This document shows, one piece after another, positions 1 through 7,526 of a stretch of DNA of 27,189 nucleotides (position 1 is its first letter; every line of letters starts with the position of its first letter). The notes under the pieces are model-generated. The model saw nothing but the letters and a program-made list of their open reading frames with translations. It ran no database searches and was not told the origin of the DNA. A program made the position numbers and the translations under genes. Origin of the DNA: Anaerolineales bacterium UBA3082 (GTDB lineage: Bacteria > Chloroflexota > Anaerolineae > UBA7937). The DNA lies in contig DFBK01000015.1 of assembly GCA_002366595.1 (NCBI GenBank), forward strand, positions 36,862 through 64,050, in the 5' to 3' direction.

Positions 1-845
1 CTTATGATCTCGGCCGCTTGATAGACCTCGAAGAGGGCCAGGTCTGGGCCGCCGGTGATATTAAAGAGCACGCCGGTAGCCCCGTTGATGGTCATATCTA
101 GTAGTGGACTGGCTACCGCAGCCTGGGCGGCGTCGGCGGCGCGGGTCTCGCCCGTGCCCCGCCCCACAGCCATGAGAGCCGCTCCCCCTTCGGCCATGAT
201 GGTCCGGACATCAGCGAAATCGAGGTTGATGAGGCCGGGAACGGTGATCAACTCAGAGATGCCCTGGATCCCCTGTCGCAGAACGTCATCGGCCAGGGAG
301 AAGGCCGTCTGGATGGAGGCTTTCTTATCCACGATATCTAGCAGACGGTCGTTGGGTATGACGATGAGGGTATCCACCTCCTCCTGGAGTCTGACCAGCC
401 CTTCCTCGGCCACATCCCGGCGACGAACCCCTTCGAAGGTGAAGGGTTTGGTGACCACCCCTATGGTGAGAGCGCCCTCCTCTTTGGCCAATTGGCTGAT
501 GATGGGCGAAGCGCCGGTGCCGGTACCCCCGCCCATCCCCGCGGTGATGAAAACCATGTCCACATTCTGGACGGAGGCTCTCAGTTCCTCCTTGCTCTCC
601 TCAGCGGCTTTGACCCCGATAGCGGGGTCTCCTCCCGCTCCCAGCCCCTTGGTGAGTTTCTCTCCGATGTGGACTCGCTTCGGGGCCTGGGAGAGGAGGA
701 GGGCTTGGGCGTCGGTGTTGACGGCGATGAACTCCACCCCTTGCATCTTCTCTTGGATCATGCGGTTCACAGCGTTGCTGCCGCCGCCCCCTACGCCGAC
801 CACTTTGATCTTGGCGAAGCTCTTCGCTTCTGGCAGGAATTTCAT
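1..845 (-). CDS. ftsZ: Cell division protein FtsZ (3' end beyond window)
   Basis: This is the tubulin-like GTPase that polymerises into the cytokinetic Z ring. The first 281 codons are visible and the C-terminus lies beyond the left edge. The start is the ATG at 845, preceded by a strong AAAGGAGAG ribosome site. Visible signatures are the N-terminal nucleotide-binding loop VGVGGGGSNAVNRM (about residues 16-29), the tubulin signature GGGTGTG (residues 105-111) and the catalytic T7-loop region NLDFADVR (about 207-214). The core shows no disruption. It is the last visible gene of the dcw operon and follows ftsA by 21 nt, the usual order. Identification is from motifs I recognise directly. Confidence 0.97.
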   Translation of the reverse strand, partial: MKFLPEAKSFAKIKVVGVGGGGSNAVNRMIQEKMQGVEFIAVNTDAQALLLSQAPKRVHIGEKLTKGLGAGGDPAIGVKAAEESKEELRASVQNVDMVFITAGMGGGTGTGASPIISQLAKEEGALTIGVVTKPFTFEGVRRRDVAEEGLVRLQEEVDTLIVIPNDRLLDIVDKKASIQTAFSLADDVLRQGIQGISELITVPGLINLDFADVRTIMAEGGAALMAVGRGTGETRAADAAQAAVASPLLDMTINGATGVLFNITGGPDLALFEVYQAAEII

Positions 846-866
846 CTCTTCTCTCCTTTCTTTGTG

Positions 867-2090
867 TTATCCGGGGAGCAGGGCTTTCAGCCACCCCCGA
901 AGACGACGCGAGAAGTTGCTCGTTCTCCGGGGAGCGATTTCCCTATCCTTGGTGCGTCTCAGGCCCCAGAGGAGTAGCCCCACGCTAGTGGCGTAGGCGG
1001 GGCTCTCCAGAGTCTCCACTAGCCCCTCCAGTTTTTGGGGGTTGCCCACTCGGGCCGGTAGATCCAAGGCCCGGCTGCCGAACTCTCGCAAGCCGGCCAG
1101 TTCCGCCGTCCCTCCGCAGAGAACCAACCCCGCCGGAAGGAGGCCGTCATAGCCGGAGCGTTTTATCTCTTTGAAAACGAGATCGAAGATCTCCTCAGCC
1201 CGGGCCTCGATTATTTGGGCCAAGCGCCGTCGGGAGATGGAGCGTCGCGGTTCATTCCCGAAGGCGGTTATATCGAGCGATTCCTCTGGGGCTATGACCT
1301 CAGGGAGGGTATGGCCATGTTCTGTCTTTATCTCTTCGGCCATGTTGAAGGGGGCTCGCAGCCCTATAGCGATATCGTTGGTGAGGTGGTTGCCTCCCAC
1401 TGAGAGGACCATGGTATGCCAGACGCTGCCATCGATGAAGATGGCGACATCCGTGGTGCCACCGCCGATATCGACCAGTACTACCCCCATCTCTTTCTCC
1501 GCCGTGGTGAGGACCGCTTCCCCAGCCGCTATGGGCGCCAAGACCAGGTCGATGATCTCCACCCCCGCGGCGCGGACGCACTTTACAAGGTTATGGATAG
1601 GCGGTACAGCACCGGTCACTACATGAGCCTCCACCTCCAGTCGGTACCCCTGGAGGCCCAAGGGGGTTCGTACGCCATCCTGTCCATCTACGGTGTAACC
1701 CCTGGGGATGGTGTGGATGATCTCTCGATTGTGGGGGATGGCGATGGCTTGAGCGGCGTCCATAGCCCGGTCCATGTCATCGAGGGTGATGCCTCGCACC
1801 CCCCGGGAGATGGCGGCCACCCCACGACTGTTCACCGAGGAGATATGCCCCCCGCTCACTCCTACGTAGACCCGGTCGATCTCATAGCCGGAGATATCTT
1901 CCGCCTTGGAGATGGAAGCGGCGATCGCCTCTGTAGCCTCCTCGACATTGACTACCACCCCTTTGCGGAGGCCTCTGGAGGGGGCGATGCCTACACCTAC
2001 GATGCGCAGCCCACCCTCTTCCTTCACCTCCGCGATAAGGGTACAGGTCTTGGTAGTGCCTACATCGAGAGCCACAAAGGTCTCTTCCAC
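867..2090 (-). CDS. ftsA: Cell division protein FtsA
   Basis: This is the actin-like ATPase that tethers FtsZ filaments to the membrane and recruits later divisome proteins. It has 407 residues, normal for the family. The actin-fold signatures are present: phosphate-1 loop ALDVGTTKTCTLIAEV (about residues 7-22), phosphate-2 loop VLVDIGGGTTDVAIF (about 204-218) and adenosine motif LVLCGGTAEL (about 322-331). The C-terminus ends in a basic amphipathic helix, RRLRGWLKALLPG, which matches the membrane-targeting sequence of FtsA. The start is a GTG preceded by GGGGAGG. It lies 21 nt after ftsQ and 21 nt before ftsZ, consistent with one transcript. Confidence 0.96.
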   Translation of the reverse strand: MEETFVALDVGTTKTCTLIAEVKEEGGLRIVGVGIAPSRGLRKGVVVNVEEATEAIAASISKAEDISGYEIDRVYVGVSGGHISSVNSRGVAAISRGVRGITLDDMDRAMDAAQAIAIPHNREIIHTIPRGYTVDGQDGVRTPLGLQGYRLEVEAHVVTGAVPPIHNLVKCVRAAGVEIIDLVLAPIAAGEAVLTTAEKEMGVVLVDIGGGTTDVAIFIDGSVWHTMVLSVGGNHLTNDIAIGLRAPFNMAEEIKTEHGHTLPEVIAPEESLDITAFGNEPRRSISRRRLAQIIEARAEEIFDLVFKEIKRSGYDGLLPAGLVLCGGTAELAGLREFGSRALDLPARVGNPQKLEGLVETLESPAYATSVGLLLWGLRRTKDREIAPRRTSNFSRRLRGWLKALLPG

Positions 2091-2111
2091 AGATATCCTC
2101 CCCGACGAAGT

Positions 2112-2870
2112 TCAGCCTTTGACTGTGTAGTAGGGGGTATCGAAGCGTAGGTCGATGACCACGATCTTGATACCCTTCTCTTTCAACTCTTCCTTGAGGG
2201 CGTACAGCAGGGCTACCTTGGCCTGGGCATCCTCCCCTGTCCCCAGACGTACCTTCTCACCCTCCTCAGTCGTAAAGGCGAGCCCATAAGTTTGGGAATA
2301 GTCGAAACTCTTAACTTGGGGCAGAAGCGCACGGTAGATATTTGCGGTCTCAAGGATCTGGGGGTTGATGCGGTCCCCGGCCCGTAGGGAGCCGCCCCCC
2401 AGATCCTTGAGAGTGAGGGAGAGACTAGTTTGGGCGCGAGGGGAGAGCACAAACCCCTCGCGGTCTAGATAGTACGATTCCTCTCCAGATAGCCAGATAA
2501 GGTAGGCTTGGCGTTCTCGAACCTTTATGCTCAGGCGGTTAGGCAGGCGATAGCCTACCTCGGCTTCCGCCACATCAGGCAAAGATGCCACCGCTGTAAC
2601 CACCTTTTGGGGGTCGATGAAGAAGACGCTATAACCTTCGACCCCCGAAGCCTCCAATATCTCTTCGCTCGATACTACTCCATTTCCTTCCACCGAGATA
2701 TCGAAGACGTAGAAGTCGTAGGAGGCGAAAAGGTAGACGGTTATTACTGTTAGAACCCCCAGGAGGGAGAGGCTGAGGGCTTTGACTCGCCTCCTGCTCA
2801 GCCAGGTGAGTGAAATTCGCCTTCGAGCCATGCCTTTAGAGCCTCTTTTCCCCAATGATACGGCTCTCAT
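2112..2870 (-). CDS. ftsQ: Cell division protein FtsQ/DivIB (POTRA domain)
   Basis: This is a bitopic divisome protein that links cytoplasmic ring proteins to the periplasmic synthesis complex. It has 252 residues: a basic cytoplasmic tail, one transmembrane helix (about residues 32-50, ALSLSLLGVLTVITVYLFA), a POTRA-like domain beginning FDISVEGNGVVSSEEIL and a FtsQ-type beta domain. I chose the ATG at 2870 because it forms an ATGA overlap with the murB stop and has AAAGAGGA just upstream. A GTG at 2906 would add 12 residues and overlap murB by 40 nt, which is less likely. Position between murB and ftsA is the standard dcw position and supports the call, since FtsQ sequences are poorly conserved. 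Confidence 0.9.
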   Translation of the reverse strand: MRAVSLGKRGSKGMARRRISLTWLSRRRVKALSLSLLGVLTVITVYLFASYDFYVFDISVEGNGVVSSEEILEASGVEGYSVFFIDPQKVVTAVASLPDVAEAEVGYRLPNRLSIKVRERQAYLIWLSGEESYYLDREGFVLSPRAQTSLSLTLKDLGGGSLRAGDRINPQILETANIYRALLPQVKSFDYSQTYGLAFTTEEGEKVRLGTGEDAQAKVALLYALKEELKEKGIKIVVIDLRFDTPYYTVKG

Positions 2871-3871
2871 CGATCCTCTTTCTCTATATTGGGGTGCTCT
2901 CTGCACTCCTTATGTTGTCTGCCTATCGTGGCCGCCAGTTCTTCCGGTTCCCAATCGCCCACCAACTCGATCTCCAGTTCCAGAAGGGTTCTATGCTTCT
3001 GCCACACCCTCTCCCGTACTAGCCTGATTAGGGCCGCCACGTCACGAGCCCGCGCCTGACCCAAATTCACAATGTAGTTGGCGTGCAGGGGAGAGATTTG
3101 AGCATCGCCTATTCTATCTCCTTTCAGGCCGGCCTCCTCTATGAGGCGGCCGGCATAGTCTCCCTCCGGGTTCTTGAAGACCGAACCGGCGCTGGGCTCC
3201 TTCGGTTGGCTCTTGCGCCTCTGTTTCTCATAAGAGGCCACCCGCTTCGAAAGTAGATCTCTGGATTCGTCCAGGAGAGCGAAGTCGGCGGAGAGGATCA
3301 CCGAACTTTCCCCCTTAAAACGGCTAGTGCGGTAGCCCAGTCCCAATTCGCTCACCGCCATCCTTTGAAGGACCCCCTGGCTATCGAGGAGAGTTACCCT
3401 TTGTAACCGTTGGGCTATAGAGCCGCCATAGGCTCCAGCGTTGTTTACGATGGCCCCTCCCACGGTCCCCGGGATCCCCACCGCCCATTCCAGTCCTCCT
3501 AACCCCTCTTTGGCTGTGCGGCGGGCCAGGGAGGAGAGAGAGCCACCGGTTTGAACTCGAAGAATTATACCTTCGCTCCTTGTCAATGAGCGCACCTCTC
3601 GACATCTATTCTCGATGACTACCCCCCGTACCCCTTCATCGGCTACTAAGAGGTTGGTGCCTCTCCCCATCACGAGGTAGGAGATCGCTTCTTTGCGGGC
3701 CAGGGTGACCCATCCTAGAAGATCCTCTTCTCTTCTGACTACCACGTAGAGGTCTGCTGGCCCCCCGATCCGATAGGAAGTGTGGCGGGCGAGAGGTTCA
3801 TCGGCTAGAGCCCGGCCACCGAGGCCCTTTTCTTCCGCCTGAGTCAGGAGAGAAAGAGCCATCCCTTTCAC
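2867..3871 (-). CDS. murB: UDP-N-acetylenolpyruvoylglucosamine reductase MurB
   Basis: This is the FAD-dependent reductase that converts UDP-GlcNAc-enolpyruvate to UDP-MurNAc using NADPH, the second committed cytosolic step of peptidoglycan synthesis. It has 334 residues. The FAD-binding PCMH-type domain includes VMGRGTNLLVAD (about 67-78) and GIPGTVGGAIVNNAGAYGG (about 132-150). The proton-donor serine is in PSAGSVFKNP (Ser230) and a C-terminal catalytic glutamate lies in LELEIELVG (near residue 300). The arginine motif GYRTSRFK is present. The start is a GTG whose last bases overlap the murC stop (GTGA), with AAAGGAAAGG upstream, implying translational coupling. Confidence 0.96.
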   Translation of the reverse strand: MKGMALSLLTQAEEKGLGGRALADEPLARHTSYRIGGPADLYVVVRREEDLLGWVTLARKEAISYLVMGRGTNLLVADEGVRGVVIENRCREVRSLTRSEGIILRVQTGGSLSSLARRTAKEGLGGLEWAVGIPGTVGGAIVNNAGAYGGSIAQRLQRVTLLDSQGVLQRMAVSELGLGYRTSRFKGESSVILSADFALLDESRDLLSKRVASYEKQRRKSQPKEPSAGSVFKNPEGDYAGRLIEEAGLKGDRIGDAQISPLHANYIVNLGQARARDVAALIRLVRERVWQKHRTLLELEIELVGDWEPEELAATIGRQHKECREHPNIEKEDR

Positions 3872-5334
3872 CGCCCTTTCCTTTTGAGTCGGGCCAGGAC
3901 CCTCTCGCCCACCTGGTAGATATCTCCCGCGCCTAGGGTGATTAAGAGGTCACCCCTCCTCAGTTGTTGACATAACATCGAAACGACATCTGATAGAGCG
4001 CCCACATAGTGCGCACCCGGATGGCTCATAGTAGTCACCAGTTCCTGGGAATTGATTCCTAGGTCATCGGTCTCTCGAGCCGGGTAGATGTCGGTGACCA
4101 CCACCTGATTGGCGTTGGCGAAGGAAGCGGCGAAATCCGGCAAGAGCGCCTTGGTGCGGCTATAGGTGTGGGGCTGGAAGAGCGCCCATACCCTTCTTTC
4201 GGGATACCGCTCCCTAGTGGCGGCCAAGGTAGCCTTGATTTCTGTAGGGTGATGAGCATAATCATCGATCACCACCACCCCTGCGGCCTCTCCTTTCACC
4301 TCGAAGCGTCTCTCCACCCCTCGGAACCGGGCCAAGGTCTTTCCTACTTCCCTAAGGTCGATCCCCAGATAATCGGAGACCGCGAGAGCGACCAAGCCGT
4401 TTTTCACGTTGTGTCGACCTGGGATGCGGAGGCTGAACTCTCCCCGCGGGCGGCCACTGGCGAGCACGCGAAAGTCGCTGCCCCCGGCGGCATTGGCTGC
4501 AAGATCCGCGGCCCGCCAGCGCGCCCTGAGGCCTAGGCCGTAGGTGGTGATCCCTGCCAGGTGGGGCTCTTTCTCCAGCCTCTGGGCCATCGGATCGTCA
4601 GCACAAAGGAAGATGGCTCCTTCCTGAGGGACTAACTTTGCAAACTCCAGATATGCCTGGTAGACATCTTCCAAGTCTCGGAAATAGTCGGGATGGTCCA
4701 TCTCTATATTGGTGACCACGGCCACGGAAGGGGAGAGTCCCAGGAAGGTGCGCTGGTACTCGTCGGCTTCAAGGACGAGATATTTCCCCTTTCCCGCCTT
4801 GGCGTTGGAGCCCAGTTCCGGTATTACCCCTCCCACTATGATGGTAGGGTCCAAGCCCGCCCCCTCTAGTATGAGGGCGATCATAGCGCTGGTGGTCGTC
4901 TTTCCATGGGTGCCAGCCACGGCCACGCCGTAGCGGCCCTCCATCAGTTGTCCCAGGATTTGGGCTCGACCGACGACCGGGATCCCCGATTCCTGGGCCG
5001 CAACCGCCTCTGGGTTATGGGGGGGCACGGCGGAGGAGACCACGACGAGATCTGCGCCCGCTATGTTCTTTGCCGCGTGACCCTCATACACCGTGCCCCC
5101 TAAGCCGACCAGGGCCTCCGTGAGGGGAGAAACCCTCAAGTCGGAGCCAGAGACCCTGTAGCCTTCTTCTAAGAGCACCCGGGCGATGCCACTCATCCCT
5201 ATGCCCCCGATGCCTACGAAATGAACGTGGTGCATACCTTCTAAGCCCTTGCTAGCCTGCTCTCTATATCTGCTGCTTTCTTCTCCGCCCTTGCTAGCCT
5301 GCTCTCTATATCTGCTGCTTTCTTCTCCGCCCAT
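3868..5334 (-). CDS. murC: UDP-N-acetylmuramate--L-alanine ligase MurC
   Basis: This ATP-dependent ligase adds the first amino acid (normally L-Ala) to UDP-MurNAc. It has 488 residues. The N-terminal Rossmann signature HHVHFVGIGGIGMSGIA starts near residue 35. The P-loop is GTHGKTTT (141-148) and the Mur-ligase motif DDYAHHPTEI lies at 357-366. Family members normally begin just before HHVHFVGIGGIGMSG, so the first 33 residues are an extra tail made of a duplicated 14-residue unit. The ATG at 5334 lies 6 nt after the upstream stop. An internal ATG at 5235 gives the conventional N-terminus and has an AAGGG about 10 nt upstream. Which start is used is unresolved. Confidence 0.95.
   Translation of the reverse strand: MGGEESSRYREQASKGGEESSRYREQASKGLEGMHHVHFVGIGGIGMSGIARVLLEEGYRVSGSDLRVSPLTEALVGLGGTVYEGHAAKNIAGADLVVVSSAVPPHNPEAVAAQESGIPVVGRAQILGQLMEGRYGVAVAGTHGKTTTSAMIALILEGAGLDPTIIVGGVIPELGSNAKAGKGKYLVLEADEYQRTFLGLSPSVAVVTNIEMDHPDYFRDLEDVYQAYLEFAKLVPQEGAIFLCADDPMAQRLEKEPHLAGITTYGLGLRARWRAADLAANAAGGSDFRVLASGRPRGEFSLRIPGRHNVKNGLVALAVSDYLGIDLREVGKTLARFRGVERRFEVKGEAAGVVVIDDYAHHPTEIKATLAATRERYPERRVWALFQPHTYSRTKALLPDFAASFANANQVVVTDIYPARETDDLGINSQELVTTMSHPGAHYVGALSDVVSMLCQQLRRGDLLITLGAGDIYQVGERVLARLKRKGR
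5245..5328 (-). repeat. Perfect 42-bp tandem duplication at the 5' end of murC
   Basis: Two identical 42-bp copies lie head to tail (5245-5286 and 5287-5328), followed by 4 bases of a third unit. The length is a multiple of three, so the frame is kept. Each copy encodes GGEESSRYREQASK (residues 2-15 and 16-29 of the long MurC form). The lack of any mismatch suggests a recent duplication by slippage or unequal exchange. It precedes the conserved MurC fold and so should be tolerated. Confidence 0.95.
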
Positions 5335-5340
5335 ATCCCT

Positions 5341-5886
5341 CTACCTGAAGACCCGAACCAATATCAGGAAGACGACGAAGAGAAGGAGATAGGGCTCTAA
5401 GATCGGTAGGGGCAGGAAAGGCAGGAGGGCCTTCGCTAGGTTAGTGAGGGGCGGTGAAAATAGCCCCAGAAACCTTATGGGGTAATCGAAACGGTCTAGA
5501 TAATACCAGATAGTGCCCGAGATCAGATAGCCGTTGACCGCCCCGTTAACGGCGTTCATCGCTACCCCCAGAGGGCCTGGAGGGGGGTCTCCTCGGAAGG
5601 CTAGGGTCTCCCCATGGTAGGAGATGAAGACCATAGCGATGAAGAGGCCCAGATAGAAAGCTGCTTGAATCGGGTTGGAATAGGGGCCCGCTAGAAAGGA
5701 GCCACCCAGGAGACCCCCCAATTGTGCGTCGAGACCCAAGAGTATCTTCCCTCCCCATTCGGTAAGGACCAAGAGGGCCACCAGGATGCTAGTGGTAGCC
5801 CCCAACTCTTTGGGGTACCCCCGAACTATACCTACGAAGGCGAAGACGATTATGAGTGCGAACCAAAGTAGTTCCAGCGCTCCCAT
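5341..5886 (-). CDS. Small CvpA-like integral membrane protein (second of pair)
   Basis: Function unknown. The 181-residue product is very hydrophobic, with roughly four to five membrane segments, including the N-terminus (LLWFALIIVFAFVGIVRG) and the C-terminus (ILEPYLLLFVVFLILVRVF). The early GIVRGYPKELG resembles the GxxRGxxxE turn of CvpA-family proteins, but the match is weak. It starts 7 nt after the preceding membrane gene and ends 6 nt before the long-form murC start, so it is firmly part of the dcw transcript. A role in envelope or septal membrane biology is inferred only from position. Confidence 0.75.
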   Translation of the reverse strand: MGALELLWFALIIVFAFVGIVRGYPKELGATTSILVALLVLTEWGGKILLGLDAQLGGLLGGSFLAGPYSNPIQAAFYLGLFIAMVFISYHGETLAFRGDPPPGPLGVAMNAVNGAVNGYLISGTIWYYLDRFDYPIRFLGLFSPPLTNLAKALLPFLPLPILEPYLLLFVVFLILVRVFR

Positions 5887-5893
5887 AGACTTT

Positions 5894-6442
5894 TCACTCT
5901 CTAAATAGATCCCCTAGATCCGGCCGGCGTGGGTGGATAGCACGCACGGCCAAGATGATGAGTATGAATGCCCCTCCGATTATTATGGGACGGAGGTTGA
6001 ACCCCCCTGGAGCCGTAGCCCCTGGCTTCATTGCTTCCACCGCTTTCTCGCCCACGGTGATAGGCGTGAGGAGGGAAGGGAGCAAAGTACCAGGCAGAAC
6101 CGTTAGAGCGATGAGAAATCCGTTGGCCAACCCCCATAGGGTACCGATGAGGGCTCCTCTTATGCTCTCCGGAGGGGAGCCCAGCCTCCAAAGGAGGAAG
6201 TAGGTGAAGAGGATGATGACCAGGAGGAGGAAAATGGAATAGCCTCCCCTCGCAGCGGCTGAGATGATCGAGCCGCCTGTCATCTTCTCCACTTCGGCCG
6301 CCAAGGGGGAGCCTCCAGGACCGAGGGCTAGCCAACCGCCGGCCATGACCGCGGTGAGAAGGAGTTGGCCTCTCACTCCTCGTCTGAAGCCCACCAGGGC
6401 GGAGAGAACCAAAATGGTGGCTAAAGGTAGGTAGTTACTCAT
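5894..6442 (-). CDS. Small CvpA-like integral membrane protein (first of pair)
   Basis: Function unknown. The 182-residue product has an N-terminal hydrophobic segment followed by GFRRGVRGQLLL, reminiscent of the CvpA/colicin V production family, then about three more hydrophobic stretches (including SIFLLLVIILFTYFLLW and PIIIGGAFILIILAVRAI). It ends in a short charged tail. Its ATG lies inside the end of murG (8-nt ATGAGTAA overlap), a strong sign of coupled translation. Similar size, topology and N-terminal motif to its neighbour suggest an old duplication, although the sequences are now very different. Confidence 0.75.
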   Translation of the reverse strand: MSNYLPLATILVLSALVGFRRGVRGQLLLTAVMAGGWLALGPGGSPLAAEVEKMTGGSIISAAARGGYSIFLLLVIILFTYFLLWRLGSPPESIRGALIGTLWGLANGFLIALTVLPGTLLPSLLTPITVGEKAVEAMKPGATAPGGFNLRPIIIGGAFILIILAVRAIHPRRPDLGDLFRE

Positions 6443-7526
6443 CGATCAACGCCCTTAGTTCGTTTACCATCCTCTGAGCAGCCTCGGGCTGGGCCAAACC
6501 GTGGGCCGCTCGAGCCATCTGAGCCAATGCCTCCTCGTTGGCGAAAAGTCTCTCCACGACCGGTAGGAGGCAAGCCTTTAAGTCCCTATCCTCGATCTTT
6601 ACCGCCGCGCCGTTTTCCACCATATAGTTGGCGTTTCTCTCCTGATGTCCAGCGGCGTAAGGGTAGGGCACTAAGATGCTGGGCAGCCCAGCAGCAGGGA
6701 ACTCGCCCAGGGTAGAGGCCCCGGCCCGGGAGACCGCTAGGTCAGCGGCCGCCAGTGCCCAGGGCATCTCCTCGTGAAGATAGGCGTGGATTCGGTACCG
6801 CTCTTGCAACTCTTTGGGAAGCCGCTCCCTTTCCTCCTTGAGCCATCTTTCATCTTCGTAACCACCGATGTGGATCACGGGGCAGATCTTGAGCAGTTCC
6901 GGGAGGGTTTGGCTCACGGCAAGGTTGATGTTATGGGCTCCTCGGCTCCCTCCCAGAACGAGAAGCAATTTCTCCTCCAGGCTGATCCCTAACTCTTCTC
7001 TAGCCGTGGCCTTATCTAGGGTCACTATCTCTTGGCGCACCGGGTACCCTGTAACCACCCTCTTCTGGGGGGCGAAATACACCTTTGATTCGGCGAAGGA
7101 GAGGGCCACCCGACTGGCGATGGGGGCCAGGGCTCGGACTGCCACTCCGGGCACGATATCTGGCAGGTAAAGGAGGGTGGGCACACCCCGCAACCAGCCG
7201 GCAACCACCGCCGGGAAGCAGACATAGCCTCCCGTGGCGAAGATCGCTTGGGGCTTAAACTCATCCACAATTCTTTTCGCTTGGGTTAGGCCTAAAACCA
7301 CTCGCCCAAGTTGTCCTGGCACCCGCCAGGGGGGAGAGCCTAAGAGACTAGCGGTGGTGATGCCCTGGAAGGGGAACCCCTCCCGCGGGACCAGTTGGGC
7401 TTCTACACCCGAAGCGTCGCCCACAAATAGGAAAGATGACACTTCTTGACCCTTGAGTTCCCTAGCCACGACCAGGGCGGGATAGATGTGGCCGCCGGTG
7501 CCGCCACCCGAAATCAAAAGTCGCAC
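6435..7526 (-). CDS. murG: Lipid II synthase MurG (GlcNAc transferase)
   Basis: This membrane-associated GT-B glycosyltransferase transfers GlcNAc from UDP-GlcNAc to lipid I, making lipid II at the inner face of the membrane. It has 363 residues. The glycine-rich loop GGGTGGH is at 7-13, a second loop LGGSRGAHNIN at about 191-201 and the UDP-sugar region SRAGASTLGE at about 266-275, followed by PYPYAAGHQERNA. The usual HEQN motif is replaced by YLPDIVPG (120-127). The start is a GTG preceded by GGGAGAAGAAG and lies inside the end of ftsW (65-nt overlap). The N-terminal sequence MRLLISGGGTGG leaves little doubt about the start. Confidence 0.95.
   Translation of the reverse strand: MRLLISGGGTGGHIYPALVVARELKGQEVSSFLFVGDASGVEAQLVPREGFPFQGITTASLLGSPPWRVPGQLGRVVLGLTQAKRIVDEFKPQAIFATGGYVCFPAVVAGWLRGVPTLLYLPDIVPGVAVRALAPIASRVALSFAESKVYFAPQKRVVTGYPVRQEIVTLDKATAREELGISLEEKLLLVLGGSRGAHNINLAVSQTLPELLKICPVIHIGGYEDERWLKEERERLPKELQERYRIHAYLHEEMPWALAAADLAVSRAGASTLGEFPAAGLPSILVPYPYAAGHQERNANYMVENGAAVKIEDRDLKACLLPVVERLFANEEALAQMARAAHGLAQPEAAQRMVNELRALIDE

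Noticed and set aside
55..996. Plus-strand open frame of 313 codons opposite ftsZ and the end of ftsA
   Set aside because: The minus strand encodes unmistakable FtsZ motifs. The plus-strand product is low-complexity Ser/Pro/Arg and resembles no protein.
1416..2150. Plus-strand open frame of 244 codons opposite ftsA
   Set aside because: It is a shadow of ftsA, with no ribosome site and a composition typical of antisense translation.
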